Shown here: positions 7,635 through 16,649 of the stretch, in pieces
Position numbering within the stretch: position 1 is the stretch's first letter
Layout of the letters: each line of letters begins with the position of its first letter
Assembly: GCA_047618505.1 (NCBI GenBank)
Contig: JBLHLB010000004.1
Span: 1-43,056, forward strand
Reading direction: 5' to 3'
Length of the DNA: 43,056 nucleotides
DNA from: JBLHLB01 sp047618505
GTDB lineage: Bacteria; Planctomycetota; UBA1135; GCA-002686595
Position numbers and translations under genes: made by a program
The notes under the pieces: generated by a model
Database searches by the model: none
What the model was told of the DNA's origin: nothing
Seen by the model: only the letters and a program-made list of their open reading frames with translations

Positions 7635-9575
7635 ATGATGCGCGAGCCGTTTGAGGAGCTGAAACACACGGGGCAGCTCCCTTCACCCTCTGGAGTTGGA
7701 CTGAACCTCTTGGTCCTAACTCAGAATGCAGACTGCGCGTTGGATGACATCGTCTCGGTCATTCAGGCAGACCCGGCCCTGACCGGGCGCATCGTCAAGC
7801 TGGCTACTTCTGTTCAGCTGGCGGGCCACCACCAGGTTTCTACGGTGAAAGAGGCCGCCATCCGTCTTGGGATGCGGACTGTCTCCAACGTGGCCATGAG
7901 CTTTACGCTGATTGCAGGCAATCGCTCCGGGCGCTGCGAGGGATTTGACTACGACCAATACTGGTCTTGGTCACTTGCCTGTGCGGTTGCTGCGCAGACA
8001 ATCAGCACGGAACTGAGAATCGGTACACCGGCGGAGGCTTTCACTTGTGGCCTGCTCTCTCGCATCGGGCAACTAGCCCTGGCGAGTGTACACCCGAAAG
8101 AATACGGCGATGTCCTGGCCCGCGTGGGGAACGACCCCTCCTTGGACTTGATCACTATTGAACGAGATCACTTCCATATTGACCACCGTCAGGTCGCTGG
8201 CGCGATGCTTACGGACTGGGGGCTCCCCCCGGCCTTCTCGGAGGTGGTGCAGAACTTCGAGCTGGATGAGGCGTCGTTCAACTTGGAAGAGACGCAGTCA
8301 TGCGACTTGATGCGCATCCTGCGCGTCTCCGCCCTTGTGGCAGAGGCCTGCGTGGCAGACCCCGATACCCAGCCATACCACTGGGGTTCTCTCAAGCAAA
8401 TCTGCGAGACCTTGAACGTCAAGGCCATCGACTTTAACAAGCTCTTTGACAAGATCGTCACCCAGTGGACCGAGTGGTCGGAGATGCTAAAGATTCCGAT
8501 CAACCGGGTCTTGGTGAGTAGCGAGTTGGAGCGTCGTGCGAATGAGGCCGCTGAGAAGAAGCGCGAACCCGTATCCCCGGGCAAGCGCGATGGCCTGCGC
8601 ATCCTTGCCGTGGATGACGACCCGGTTTCCCTGCGCCTCTTGGTGCATCAGCTGGAAATCGCCGGGCACCAGGTCTTCACCGCGACCAACGGCCGCGAGG
8701 CCCTGGCCGTGGCCCTCGAGACCAATCCGCAAATCGTCGTGACCGATTGGATGATGCCCGAGATGGACGGCATTCAGCTTTGCCGCGCGCTGCGTCGTTA
8801 TGGTTCAGGACGTAACCTCTACGTGCTGATTCTCACGGGTCGCGCAGAGGAAGAGCGTGTGGTCGAGGCCTTCGATGCTGGTGTCGACGACTACATCGTC
8901 AAGCCTTTCAAGCCCAAGTTGCTGCTGGCGCGAATTCGTGGTGGGCAGCGAGTTGTGCGCCTGCAGGAGCGTGTTGAACGCGACAAGAAGACCCAACATG
9001 AGCATGTCGCTAAGTTGGCCGTACTGACGCGTAAGCTGCGCGCGGCGGCCATGACAGATTCCCTCACGGATCTTCCGAACCGTCGCTACGCCATGAAGCG
9101 CCTGGAGATGGAGTGGTCCAACAGCATGCGTTCCAGCGCGCCCTTCTCCGCCATCACCATCGACATCGACTTCTTCAAGAAGGTCAACGACACACACGGC
9201 CACGATGTGGGAGACGTGGTCCTCAAGGAGACTTCAAGGTCGATTCAACGGGTCCTGCGCCGTGGCGATACCTGTGCTCGAATGGGCGGTGAGGAGTTCG
9301 TTGTCATCTGCCCTGGCACAACCCTCGAGGCGGCTCGCCAGGTAGCAGAGCGCATCCGTATCGCGGTAGCGAGGAATCACATCGATGCGGGGACCTTCTC
9401 CGGTACCGTGACCGCCAGCCTGGGCGTCTCCGCCCGTTTGGAGGGCAAGGACTCGGTGCACATGCTCCTGAAACGCTCTGATGAGGCCGTTTACGAGGCC
9501 AAGGAAGCGGGTCGTGATCGAGTTTGCGTGAAGCGCCTGCCCGAGGCGGGCGACTCGACCAAGAAGACGGCCTAG
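7635..9575 (+). CDS. HDOD - receiver - GGDEF diguanylate cyclase
   Basis: A 646-residue cytoplasmic protein likely to make c-di-GMP under phosphorelay control. The N-terminal HDOD domain (about 10-215) lacks a catalytic HD pair. The receiver (about 315-435) has acidic DDD residues, phospho-acceptor D371 (TDWMMPEMDG) and K423 (IVKPF). After a coiled coil, the GGDEF domain carries the intact active site GGEEF at 551-555 and the inhibitory I-site RRGD at 542-545, five residues upstream, so it should be active and product-inhibited. AAAGGA at 7621-7626 lies 8 nt before the ATG at 7635, which fixes the start. It lies 42 bp after the hybrid kinase, so the two probably form one pathway. Confidence 0.93.
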   Translation: MMREPFEELKHTGQLPSPSGVGLNLLVLTQNADCALDDIVSVIQADPALTGRIVKLATSVQLAGHHQVSTVKEAAIRLGMRTVSNVAMSFTLIAGNRSGRCEGFDYDQYWSWSLACAVAAQTISTELRIGTPAEAFTCGLLSRIGQLALASVHPKEYGDVLARVGNDPSLDLITIERDHFHIDHRQVAGAMLTDWGLPPAFSEVVQNFELDEASFNLEETQSCDLMRILRVSALVAEACVADPDTQPYHWGSLKQICETLNVKAIDFNKLFDKIVTQWTEWSEMLKIPINRVLVSSELERRANEAAEKKREPVSPGKRDGLRILAVDDDPVSLRLLVHQLEIAGHQVFTATNGREALAVALETNPQIVVTDWMMPEMDGIQLCRALRRYGSGRNLYVLILTGRAEEERVVEAFDAGVDDYIVKPFKPKLLLARIRGGQRVVRLQERVERDKKTQHEHVAKLAVLTRKLRAAAMTDSLTDLPNRRYAMKRLEMEWSNSMRSSAPFSAITIDIDFFKKVNDTHGHDVGDVVLKETSRSIQRVLRRGDTCARMGGEEFVVICPGTTLEAARQVAERIRIAVARNHIDAGTFSGTVTASLGVSARLEGKDSVHMLLKRSDEAVYEAKEAGRDRVCVKRLPEAGDSTKKTA

Positions 9576-9627
9576 CAGTCCTGGGGGTTGCTGCCAGTTC
9601 GGGTCCGTCTCCGTTAGTCTGAGCGGC

Positions 9628-11001
9628 ATGACATTGGACGTGTCGAAATCGCGGGAGGGCATTCTGTCCCGCTTGGGTCTCGGGACGCCTGCGGCGAGGG
9701 CCTGGGCGACCTACGATTGGGCAAACTCGGCCATGGTCACCGTGGTGATCACGGCGATCTTCCCGATCTACTTTAAGAATGTGGCGGCCGAGGGGATGGA
9801 GTCCGATTTGGCCATCGTGCGACTGGCGCGGGCGACGACTATTGCCCTCATTGCCGTGGCTCTAGTAGCGCCTGTCCTAGGGGCGATTGCCGACGTGAAG
9901 GCTCAACGTAAGCGCTTCCTCGTGGGCTTTGCCGGACTCGGTGTTCTGGCCACGGCCGGCCTGTTTACCGTTCAGTCGGGAGATTGGATGCAGGCCCTCG
10001 TGTTCTTCGCCCTGGCCAACATTGGCGCCGCCGGTAGCGTGGTGTTCTATGACGCGCTGTTGCCCCATGTTTCACCGCCCGGTGGCGAGGACAAGCTCTC
10101 AACGGCGGGCTACGCCCTTGGCTATGTCGGCGGCGGATTGGTACTTGCGGCCTGTCTTGTATGGATCCAAAATCCAGGTTGGATTGGGCTCCCTAGCGGT
10201 GAAGGACTGAGCTCAGCCCAGGCCACTCTCCCCACACGCATCGCCTTCCTGGTGACGGCTATCTGGTGGGGACTTTTCACTCTGCCACTGTTGTTTCGCG
10301 TGCCGGAGCCCGCTGCGCAGATGGAGGCAGACGAGAGCCTAGGCCAAGCGCCGCTGCGTACTTCATTTCGCCGCTTGGGCGAGACCTTCAGCGAGCTGCG
10401 ACACTACCGCCACGCCTTCTGGATGTTGCTGGCGTTTCTGCTCTACAACGACGGCATCCAAACCATCATTCGCATGGCTGCGATCTATGCCTCGGCGCAG
10501 GACCTGGACCAGGACCTGATCATCAAGACCATCCTGGCGATCCAGTTCGTGGGTGTACCTTTTGCGTTTCTCTTCGGGTCCCTAGCGGGGCGTTTCGGTC
10601 CCAAGTCGATGATCTTTGTGGGCCTGATTGTCTATTGCGGGATTTCGATCTTGGCCTACTTCATGACCGCGAATTGGCATTTCGTGGCCCTCGGCGCCCT
10701 CGTGGGCATGGTCCAGGGGGGAACCCAGGGACTCTCTCGCTCACTCTTTGCGACCATGACACCCCAGCACAAGTCAGGGGAGTTCTTTGCGTTCTTTGCG
10801 GTGGGTGAGAAGTTCGCGGGCATTCTCGGACCGCTCATGTTCGCCGCTGTGATCGAGTTCACAGGCTCTTCCCAGAACGCGATTCTCTCAGTGATTCTGT
10901 TCTTCATCGTCGGAGGCGCACTCCTGACGAAGGTCGACGTGGAAGCTGGGCGCGCCGCCGCCCGCGAAGCCGACGAGGACCTGCATTCAGCGGGCGCCTA
11001 G
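9628..11001 (+). CDS. MFS transporter, UMF1/Atg22-like family
   Basis: A 457-residue multi-pass inner-membrane protein. The N-terminal segment ARAWATYDWANSAM is characteristic of the UMF1 branch of the major facilitator superfamily, and about 12 hydrophobic helices can be read along the protein. The segment GGTQGLSRSLFA in the second half also fits the family. The substrate is not predictable from sequence. The gene is convergent with the PHP-domain lipoprotein gene; only 7 bp separate the stops, leaving no room for a dedicated terminator. Confidence 0.88.
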   Translation: MTLDVSKSREGILSRLGLGTPAARAWATYDWANSAMVTVVITAIFPIYFKNVAAEGMESDLAIVRLARATTIALIAVALVAPVLGAIADVKAQRKRFLVGFAGLGVLATAGLFTVQSGDWMQALVFFALANIGAAGSVVFYDALLPHVSPPGGEDKLSTAGYALGYVGGGLVLAACLVWIQNPGWIGLPSGEGLSSAQATLPTRIAFLVTAIWWGLFTLPLLFRVPEPAAQMEADESLGQAPLRTSFRRLGETFSELRHYRHAFWMLLAFLLYNDGIQTIIRMAAIYASAQDLDQDLIIKTILAIQFVGVPFAFLFGSLAGRFGPKSMIFVGLIVYCGISILAYFMTANWHFVALGALVGMVQGGTQGLSRSLFATMTPQHKSGEFFAFFAVGEKFAGILGPLMFAAVIEFTGSSQNAILSVILFFIVGGALLTKVDVEAGRAAAREADEDLHSAGA

Positions 11002-11008
11002 GGAGTCC

Positions 11009-13045
11009 TCAATCCACGAAGAAGGGACTGCTCCAGGCGCAGGCTCCGTCGACTTGGATAACGCGCACATAGAGCGCATCGCCGGACTTCAGCCCGGGCA
11101 ATTCGAAGAGCGTCTCTAGGTCCCAAACTTCATTCTGTTGTCCGCGCTCCTGGCGTAGCACCGCGTCCCTGGTGACCACGTCGATGCTCTGGATCGGAGC
11201 GGTTCCGATGGCGCGTACAAAGAGTGTTGACGGCTCGTCGCCCTCCGGCTCCGGCAAGTGTTCGCCCATACGATGTCCATCGAGAGCTGCGCGCAGGATA
11301 ATGCGTTGCCCCGTGGTCGCGTAGGTGCGCCGACCGCGGAAGGCAGAGCGCACACCGCTACGCGTCAAGTCGTCGGTTAGGATCGCCGCCAGGCCGCCCT
11401 TGCCGGCGGAGAGGTGTGCGAGCCCAGGGTGCCCATCGTGCCCGTCGCCGCTGCCCACAAACCCCAGGTTGTAGCCGCGCTCGAGCACGGCATCGCGCAC
11501 TGTATTCCCCGGCAGGAGGTTATAGATCGCACCCGGAGAATCGGCGCTCTCGCTGGATCCGTGGACCGAGGTGATCTCCGTCAGGGGTTCAAGTTCCGGG
11601 TCCGGGGCGAAGCTCCAGTCCGTCGGCACGGGCCCACCCGCAGAGTGGTGTGCAAAGGTCATGGCGGAGGTGCCCCGTAGGGCGTCCCACAGTTGCGCCG
11701 GCGTTTCGTACCTTTCATCGATTGAAGACAGCACAGGCCCGTCATCTTCGAAGTAAAGCACGTGTCGGTGCCCGTGAACCCAGCTCGTCCACTCGTACCC
11801 GAGTAGCGCCACAAACTTTCCCGGCTCGTGGGCGGCGGCCGTTGCTCTCTTGATGCGATCCCACTGCTCCGTGTGCTCGTCGAGCGCCACCATACCCCAG
11901 TGATCGTGGTCAGTGAGGCAGATCACGTCCAGCCCCGCGACGTCACGCCCATAGGCCAGGAAGTCCTCGGGCGTGCCCGTTCCATCGGAGAGGCCCGAGT
12001 GACCGTGCAGGTCGCCCCAGCGGATGGGCGCGATGTTCTCGGCAACAAGGAGCGGATTGGAAAGCGCGGCTATCAGGCTTCCGTCGTGTTCCGCCTGAAC
12101 CATGATGCGATAGACACCCGCTGCCGTCGGTTTGAGCGTCAACAGAGTGGGGTCTGTTCCTAACTCGACTGTCTCGGGCAACTCCAGGCCTTCCTCGGGG
12201 ACAACCAGGAGCTGCGCCGTTTCCCTAAAATCGACCCCGCGGTTACCTTCGGTGTCCAGTGGTGTGATGCGCAGGGTGACTTCGTCGCCGGGTGCGGCCG
12301 TGCTCGCGATGACGACGGCGAACTGCGCCACAGGACCGGGTTGAACATCAACAGTGGGGGAATTGAGGAGGATGCTCCCGACGCCGTCGCCGTCACCATC
12401 CACGGTGATCCAGAGGCGCGCCTCCTTCTCGGTGTAGCGATCCGGAGCTGCCCCCGCCGAACCTGCGCCATAGACGATGCGCAATTGTTCCCCAGGACCT
12501 AGGTCGCGGCCGCCGATAAGGATGTCGACCCATTCCGCCGCACGAACCTCGAGGGTTACACCGTCCGCCAGGGACTCTGCCGTCGTGAAGCCAGGGGTAT
12601 CATTGCGCTCCACCTGGGCGGGGCTCCAGCCCCAGAAGGGGGGCGCGGTGAAGCGGATGAATCCCCCCATTTTGACGCCTTCGGGGCCGGCTTCAAAGAG
12701 CATCGAGAAGCGACTCGGCACCCCGCAGCGGACGGTCTTGACCGTCTGATCGGGATCGAGCTCGAGCCAAGCTCGCCCGGCCCCATCCGCTGTCGAGCGC
12801 GGCATATCGCGCGCGCGGCGCAGCTCAAGCAGTAGGTCCCGGCGTGCCCCGGGGGGATCACCGTCGAGAACCTGTCCCGAGTCGACGGCCTCCCTGGCCT
12901 CCCCGTCGACATCTTGACTCTGCTCTTGCTCTTGCCCATCACCGCAGGCGAGGAGTGTGAGGCAAATCAGCAGGAGGGTGCCCATGCCGCTACGTGGAAT
13001 ACGGCATCGAATTGGACTGTGTACCCGTTGGAGCAATCGAACCAT
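11009..13045 (-). CDS. PHP-domain metallohydrolase lipoprotein (CehA/McbA-like)
   Basis: A 678-residue exported lipoprotein. The signal peptide ends in the lipobox LLAC (C34), followed by an acidic Glu/Gln-rich spacer. A beta-rich region of about 300 residues precedes the PHP-type metal centre: DLHGHSGLSDG, CLTDHDHWG, WVHGHRHVLYF, FAHHSAGG and GSGDGHDGHPG supply the His/Asp ligands. CehA/McbA relatives include carbamate- and ester-cleaving enzymes, but the substrate here is unknown. An alternative start at M21 (12985) would remove the basic n-region, so M1 is kept. It is divergent from the M20 peptidase gene with only 34 bp between starts, so both promoters must be very compact or overlap the coding regions. 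Confidence 0.85.
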   Translation of the reverse strand: MVRLLQRVHSPIRCRIPRSGMGTLLLICLTLLACGDGQEQEQSQDVDGEAREAVDSGQVLDGDPPGARRDLLLELRRARDMPRSTADGAGRAWLELDPDQTVKTVRCGVPSRFSMLFEAGPEGVKMGGFIRFTAPPFWGWSPAQVERNDTPGFTTAESLADGVTLEVRAAEWVDILIGGRDLGPGEQLRIVYGAGSAGAAPDRYTEKEARLWITVDGDGDGVGSILLNSPTVDVQPGPVAQFAVVIASTAAPGDEVTLRITPLDTEGNRGVDFRETAQLLVVPEEGLELPETVELGTDPTLLTLKPTAAGVYRIMVQAEHDGSLIAALSNPLLVAENIAPIRWGDLHGHSGLSDGTGTPEDFLAYGRDVAGLDVICLTDHDHWGMVALDEHTEQWDRIKRATAAAHEPGKFVALLGYEWTSWVHGHRHVLYFEDDGPVLSSIDERYETPAQLWDALRGTSAMTFAHHSAGGPVPTDWSFAPDPELEPLTEITSVHGSSESADSPGAIYNLLPGNTVRDAVLERGYNLGFVGSGDGHDGHPGLAHLSAGKGGLAAILTDDLTRSGVRSAFRGRRTYATTGQRIILRAALDGHRMGEHLPEPEGDEPSTLFVRAIGTAPIQSIDVVTRDAVLRQERGQQNEVWDLETLFELPGLKSGDALYVRVIQVDGACAWSSPFFVD

Positions 13046-13079
13046 GGGACCAGGGTAGCGTGCACGCTATCGTGACCCC

Positions 13080-14537
13080 ATGCCTGGCCTACCTGATTCC
13101 AAAACACTGGTTGATCCCTCCCGCGCAACGCCCCTGATTGAGGCACTCTGGGAGGAGGAAATCGTTCCCCAGCTCTGCGACTACATCAGCATTCCGAACA
13201 AGTCGCCGCACTTCGATCCCGAGTGGCAGGCCCATGGCCACATGGAGCGCGCGACGAAGTTGATCGCAGATTGGTGTCGTGCGCGGCCTATCCCAGGTTT
13301 GCAGGTTGAGATTGTGCGGCTCGAGGGTCGCACGCCATTGATCTACATGGAGGTTCCGGCGACGGGAGCGGCGAGCGACGACACGGTCGTGCTCTATGGC
13401 CACCTGGACAAGCAGCCTGAGATGATCGGGTGGCGTGAAGGTCTAGGCCCTTGGGAGCCGGTGCGCGAGGGGGACTTGCTCTACGGCCGCGGTGGCGCCG
13501 ACGACGGTTATTCGGCCTTTGCGTCCCTGGCTGCCCTGGAGGTCCTCAGTGACCAAGGCGTAGCCCATGCGCGCTGCGTGATCTTGATCGAAGCCTGCGA
13601 AGAAAGCGGTAGCTATGACTTGCCCTTCTACATCGATCATCTGGCGGCTCGCATCGGAAGTCCGAACCTTGTCGTCTGCCTCGATTCGGGCGCGGGCGAC
13701 TACGATCGCCTTTGGAACACGACCTCCCTGCGCGGCATGGCGGCCGGCGAATTGGTCGTGGAGGTTCTGCGTGAAGGAGTGCACTCCGGTGATGCAAGTG
13801 GAGTCGTGCCGGACTCTTTTCGTGTGCTGCGCCAATTGCTTTCGCGCCTGGAAGATCCCGCCACGGGTCGCTTGGTGCCGGATGGGCTGCACGTGGATAT
13901 CCCCGCCCAACGCCGCGAACAGGCCGCCCAGGCGGCAGTCGTCCTGGGGCAATCGGTCCATGCTAAATTCCCCTTCGTAGAAGGTGCGGAGCCCGTGCAG
14001 GAGGACCTGCTAGAGCTGGTGCTCAACCGAACCTGGCGTCCAACGCTGACGATCACCGGTATGGATGGCTTTCCGAGTCTGCAGGATGCCGGCAATGTGC
14101 TGCGTCCCCAAACAGCAGCCAAACTCTCCCTACGGTTGCCGCCTACCCTGGATGGCAAGCAGGCTGCTGCGCTAGTGAAGGAGCTGCTTGAGGTTGATCC
14201 GCCCTACGGCCTAAGGGTCCAAGCGCGCGGAATGGACGGAGTCAGCGGGTGGAATGCTCCACCCATCGCAAGTTGGTTGGATGCCGCCGTAGGCGAGGCA
14301 TCCAGCGCCTTCTTCGGACAACCCCACGCCAGTATGGGCGAAGGCGGAACCATACCTTTCATGGGGCTCCTGGGGGACAAGTTCCCCGCGGCGCAGTTTT
14401 TGATCACCGGTGTGTTGGGCCCCGCTTCCAACGCCCACGGCCCCAACGAATTCCTGCACATCCCCACGGGCAAGAAGCTCACCGGGTGTGTTGCCCATGT
14501 TTTGGCGCGGCACCTGCGGCGCGACCTAGACAGCTAA
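13080..14537 (+). CDS. M20-family metallopeptidase (dipeptidase-like)
   Basis: A 485-residue di-zinc amidohydrolase resembling cytosolic dipeptidases and related M20 enzymes. Ligands and catalytic residues are visible: H108 and D110 in YGHLDKQP, D141 in GRGGADDG, the E174/E175 pair in EACEESG, an Asp in CLDSGAGDYD, and the late His in SNAHGPNEF. The typical lid-domain insertion lies in the middle (VHSGDASG). No signal peptide is seen, so it should be cytoplasmic and act on short peptides or N-acyl amino acids. The start codon is 34 bp from the divergent lipoprotein gene. Confidence 0.9.
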   Translation: MPGLPDSKTLVDPSRATPLIEALWEEEIVPQLCDYISIPNKSPHFDPEWQAHGHMERATKLIADWCRARPIPGLQVEIVRLEGRTPLIYMEVPATGAASDDTVVLYGHLDKQPEMIGWREGLGPWEPVREGDLLYGRGGADDGYSAFASLAALEVLSDQGVAHARCVILIEACEESGSYDLPFYIDHLAARIGSPNLVVCLDSGAGDYDRLWNTTSLRGMAAGELVVEVLREGVHSGDASGVVPDSFRVLRQLLSRLEDPATGRLVPDGLHVDIPAQRREQAAQAAVVLGQSVHAKFPFVEGAEPVQEDLLELVLNRTWRPTLTITGMDGFPSLQDAGNVLRPQTAAKLSLRLPPTLDGKQAAALVKELLEVDPPYGLRVQARGMDGVSGWNAPPIASWLDAAVGEASSAFFGQPHASMGEGGTIPFMGLLGDKFPAAQFLITGVLGPASNAHGPNEFLHIPTGKKLTGCVAHVLARHLRRDLDS

Positions 14538-14543
14538 CCTGAT

Positions 14544-14547
14544 AGGA
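14544..14547 (+). promoter_or_regulatory. Ribosome binding site of the mscS pseudogene
   Basis: AGGA lies 8 nt before the ATG at 14556. This ATG reads in the same frame as the N-terminal remnant of the mscS-like sequence, supporting 14556 as the ancestral start. Confidence 0.5.
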
Positions 14548-14555
14548 CCACTGCC

Positions 14556-15540
14556 ATGATGACGTCGCTTTCCCCCCAGGGCCAAGCAACGAGTTAAACC
14601 GCGCAAGCGGCCAGCCGCTTAATTATTCCTCCGCCGCCAGTTGAGGCTACGGCGCCGGAGTTCATCCAACTCCCCGATCATTTCGATTGGCAGAACTGGG
14701 GGATTGGTTCGACCTGGCTAAGACCCTTGCCCTCAGCTACGGGCCGTCGATTCTGTCCGCTCTCGTTACCCTCATGGTCGGTTGGTTTGTGGCGCGCATT
14801 ATCACGAACCTGATCACGAACCTGATCACGAACCTGATCACGAACCTGATCACGAAGTTGATGCGTGCATCACGCGTTGATCACACCCTCAGCTCCTTTG
14901 CGAGGCATGTGATCTACGGGGCGGTCTTGGCCTTTGCCGTCGTGGCTGCCCTCGGGCGCTCAGGGGTTCAAGCGACCTCATTTGTGGCCATCTTGAGCGC
15001 GGCAACTTTCGCTGTCGGTTTCGCCCTGCAGGGCTCCCTCTCGAACTTTGCAGTGGACGTCATGATGATGATCTTCCGTCCCCCTAAGGTGGGGGATCTT
15101 GTTGAGGCTGGCGGTGCGCACGGGATCGTGCACGAGATCGGGATCTTCGCGACGACGATCAACACCCTCGACAACAAGCGCGTCCTTATCTCAAACGCGG
15201 GCATCACCGATCAGAACATCACCGACTGCAGTGCCAACGGAAAGATCCGTATCGACATGGTCTTTGGCATTGGGTACGGGGACGACGTGGACAAGGCGCG
15301 CGACGTCTTGTTGAAGATTCTCGGGGTGGATAAGAGTGTCCTCGACGCCCCAGCTTCGACGGTGGAGCTGATCGAACTCGGGACAGCAGTGTAAACCTGA
15401 CCTGCCGCCCCTATGTGCTTCCGGAGCACTACTGGGATGTGTGGTTCGACACCCATCGAGCGGTGAAGAAGACCTTCGATGACAGCGGGATTTAGATTCC
15501 CTTCCCGCAGCGCGAGGTGCACATGATCCAGGCGAGCTAG
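14556..15540 (+). pseudogene. Decayed small-conductance mechanosensitive channel gene (mscS-like)
   Basis: The longest open piece (14687-15394) encodes the MscS transmembrane pore and beta domain (FALQGSLSNFAVDVMMMIFRPPKVGD), but both ends are broken. The ATG at 14556 (AGGA 8 nt upstream) reads into TAA at 14595. The same frame later reads LPDHFDWQNWG, then needs one added base in the G-run at about 14693-14697 to reach DWFDLAKTL. At about 15380-15382 one base is missing: restoring it gives ELGDSSVNLTCRPYV and then YWDVWFD, the expected MscS C-terminus. That reading then meets TAG at 15493 where the family has Ser (GISIPFPQ), and ends at 15540. A 12-bp repeat has also expanded near TM3. Basecalling error could explain single-base gaps in G-runs but not the two nonsense codons. 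Confidence 0.85.
14801..14860 (+). repeat. 12-bp tandem repeat x5 in the mscS pseudogene
   Basis: Four perfect copies of ATCACGAACCTG (14801-14848) plus one diverged copy encode an ITNL repeat. It lies where MscS proteins normally have one short helix stretch between GWFVARI and the KLM segment, so about three units look like slippage insertions of four codons each. Confidence 0.93.
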
Positions 15541-15589
15541 ACACCCTTGGGCAGAACTCGAACCGCGTCACGGGTACAGGAAACGGGGC

Positions 15590-15633
15590 CTTCTCGGAAT
15601 CGAGAAGCTTGATTCAAGTCCCAGCTTTGGGAC
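15590..15633 (+). promoter_or_regulatory. Two consecutive perfect hairpins upstream of the HDOD gene
   Basis: CTTCTCG-GAAT-CGAGAAG (15590-15607) is followed at once by GTCCCA-GCTT-TGGGAC (15618-15633), with CTTGA-T-TCAAG between them. The pair lies 63 nt before the HDOD start codon and after the pseudogene. It could be a structured leader, a regulator-binding dyad or remains of a terminator; there is no clear T-tract. Confidence 0.45.
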
Positions 15634-15695
15634 CAGTCAGCCCCTGCTTTCACGCACTCGTCCGTAGAAGAGTGTTTCCTTCAAGAGTGCTGAGT

Positions 15696-16592
15696 ATGAC
15701 GTCGAAGATCGCTTCGGAAGTCATGTCCCTAGCCCGCATCAACTCGAATCCCCCAATCCTGCCTGCAAAGGTTCATAAGCTCTTGCGGATGCGTCTTGCG
15801 GACGAGGATCTGGAATTGCCCGTACTCTCCGACACCGCCATGCAGGTCTTAGCCCTGGCGGATGAAGAAGAGTGCGACGCACGTGGATTGGCCGAGTTGC
15901 TAGCCCGTGACCAATCACTTGCGAGCCACGTATTGCGCGTGGCGAACTCTGCGGCCTATGCGCCCAAAGAGCCGATTGTGTCACTGCAGCAGGCGGTTAG
16001 TCGCATGGGGTTTCCGACGGTGCGCGAGATTGCCATCTCCGTTGCCGTGCGCGGAAAGGTCTTTGATGTACCCGGCCACCGCGTGCGCGTACGTGAGCTC
16101 TGGATGCACTCCGCCGCCGCCGCAGTCTTCTGCCGCGAAGTGTCGCGACAGCAACGGGCGAACGTTGAAGCGGGGTTCCTCTGCGGTCTTCTGCACGACG
16201 TGGGTAAGCCCATGATCGCCCAGGTCCTCTCCGACGAGGCCCGCAAGCACACCGATCGCCCAATCCCGGCCCCTATTCTCGAAGCGGCCATGGATGCCTT
16301 TCACGTGGAATTGGGCTCACGCATGGTGCGTCATTGGAAGCTTCCCGACTGGATTGTGGGTGCCATTGAGAACCACCATGACATCCGTACAAAGTCTGAG
16401 TACCAGGAGCTCGCGCGTCTGACCAATCTAGCCGATGAGTTGAGCCACTGGGCCCTCATGGACAGTCACTCTGTCGAGGACTTCCCGGCAGAGCTGCCCG
16501 TCATTCGCGGACTTGGAATCTACGCAGAAGACGTCGTCAAGCTGCTCGAAATGCGCGGACCGGTTCTCGAAGTCGTAGAAGCCTTCCTCTAG
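15696..16592 (+). CDS. HDOD-domain signalling protein
   Basis: A 298-residue cytoplasmic protein consisting mainly of one HDOD domain (about 30-240), a non-enzymatic relative of HD phosphohydrolases usually linked to c-di-GMP or stress signalling. Seen here are LPVLSDTAMQVLALA, DQSLASHVLRVANSA and AVSRMGFPTVREIA, typical of the domain. Unusually for an HDOD protein, LLHDVGKPM keeps an HD pair and a later NHHD is present, so weak hydrolase function cannot be ruled out. The frame opens further upstream (TTG at 15609), but the preceding residues do not look protein-like and the ATG at 15696 (MTSKIASEV) is preferred. Confidence 0.85.
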   Translation: MTSKIASEVMSLARINSNPPILPAKVHKLLRMRLADEDLELPVLSDTAMQVLALADEEECDARGLAELLARDQSLASHVLRVANSAAYAPKEPIVSLQQAVSRMGFPTVREIAISVAVRGKVFDVPGHRVRVRELWMHSAAAAVFCREVSRQQRANVEAGFLCGLLHDVGKPMIAQVLSDEARKHTDRPIPAPILEAAMDAFHVELGSRMVRHWKLPDWIVGAIENHHDIRTKSEYQELARLTNLADELSHWALMDSHSVEDFPAELPVIRGLGIYAEDVVKLLEMRGPVLEVVEAFL

Positions 16593-16649
16593 GGGGAGCA
16601 CCGATCACAGGGGCCCGTGCCCCCAGTCCCGTAGCGAAGAAGTTAGAGC

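Noticed and set aside
14687..15394. A functional short MscS protein starting at TTG 14687
   Set aside because: It would lack the conserved C-terminal domain, which is still readable just downstream in another frame, and has no good start; the pseudogene reading explains all pieces.
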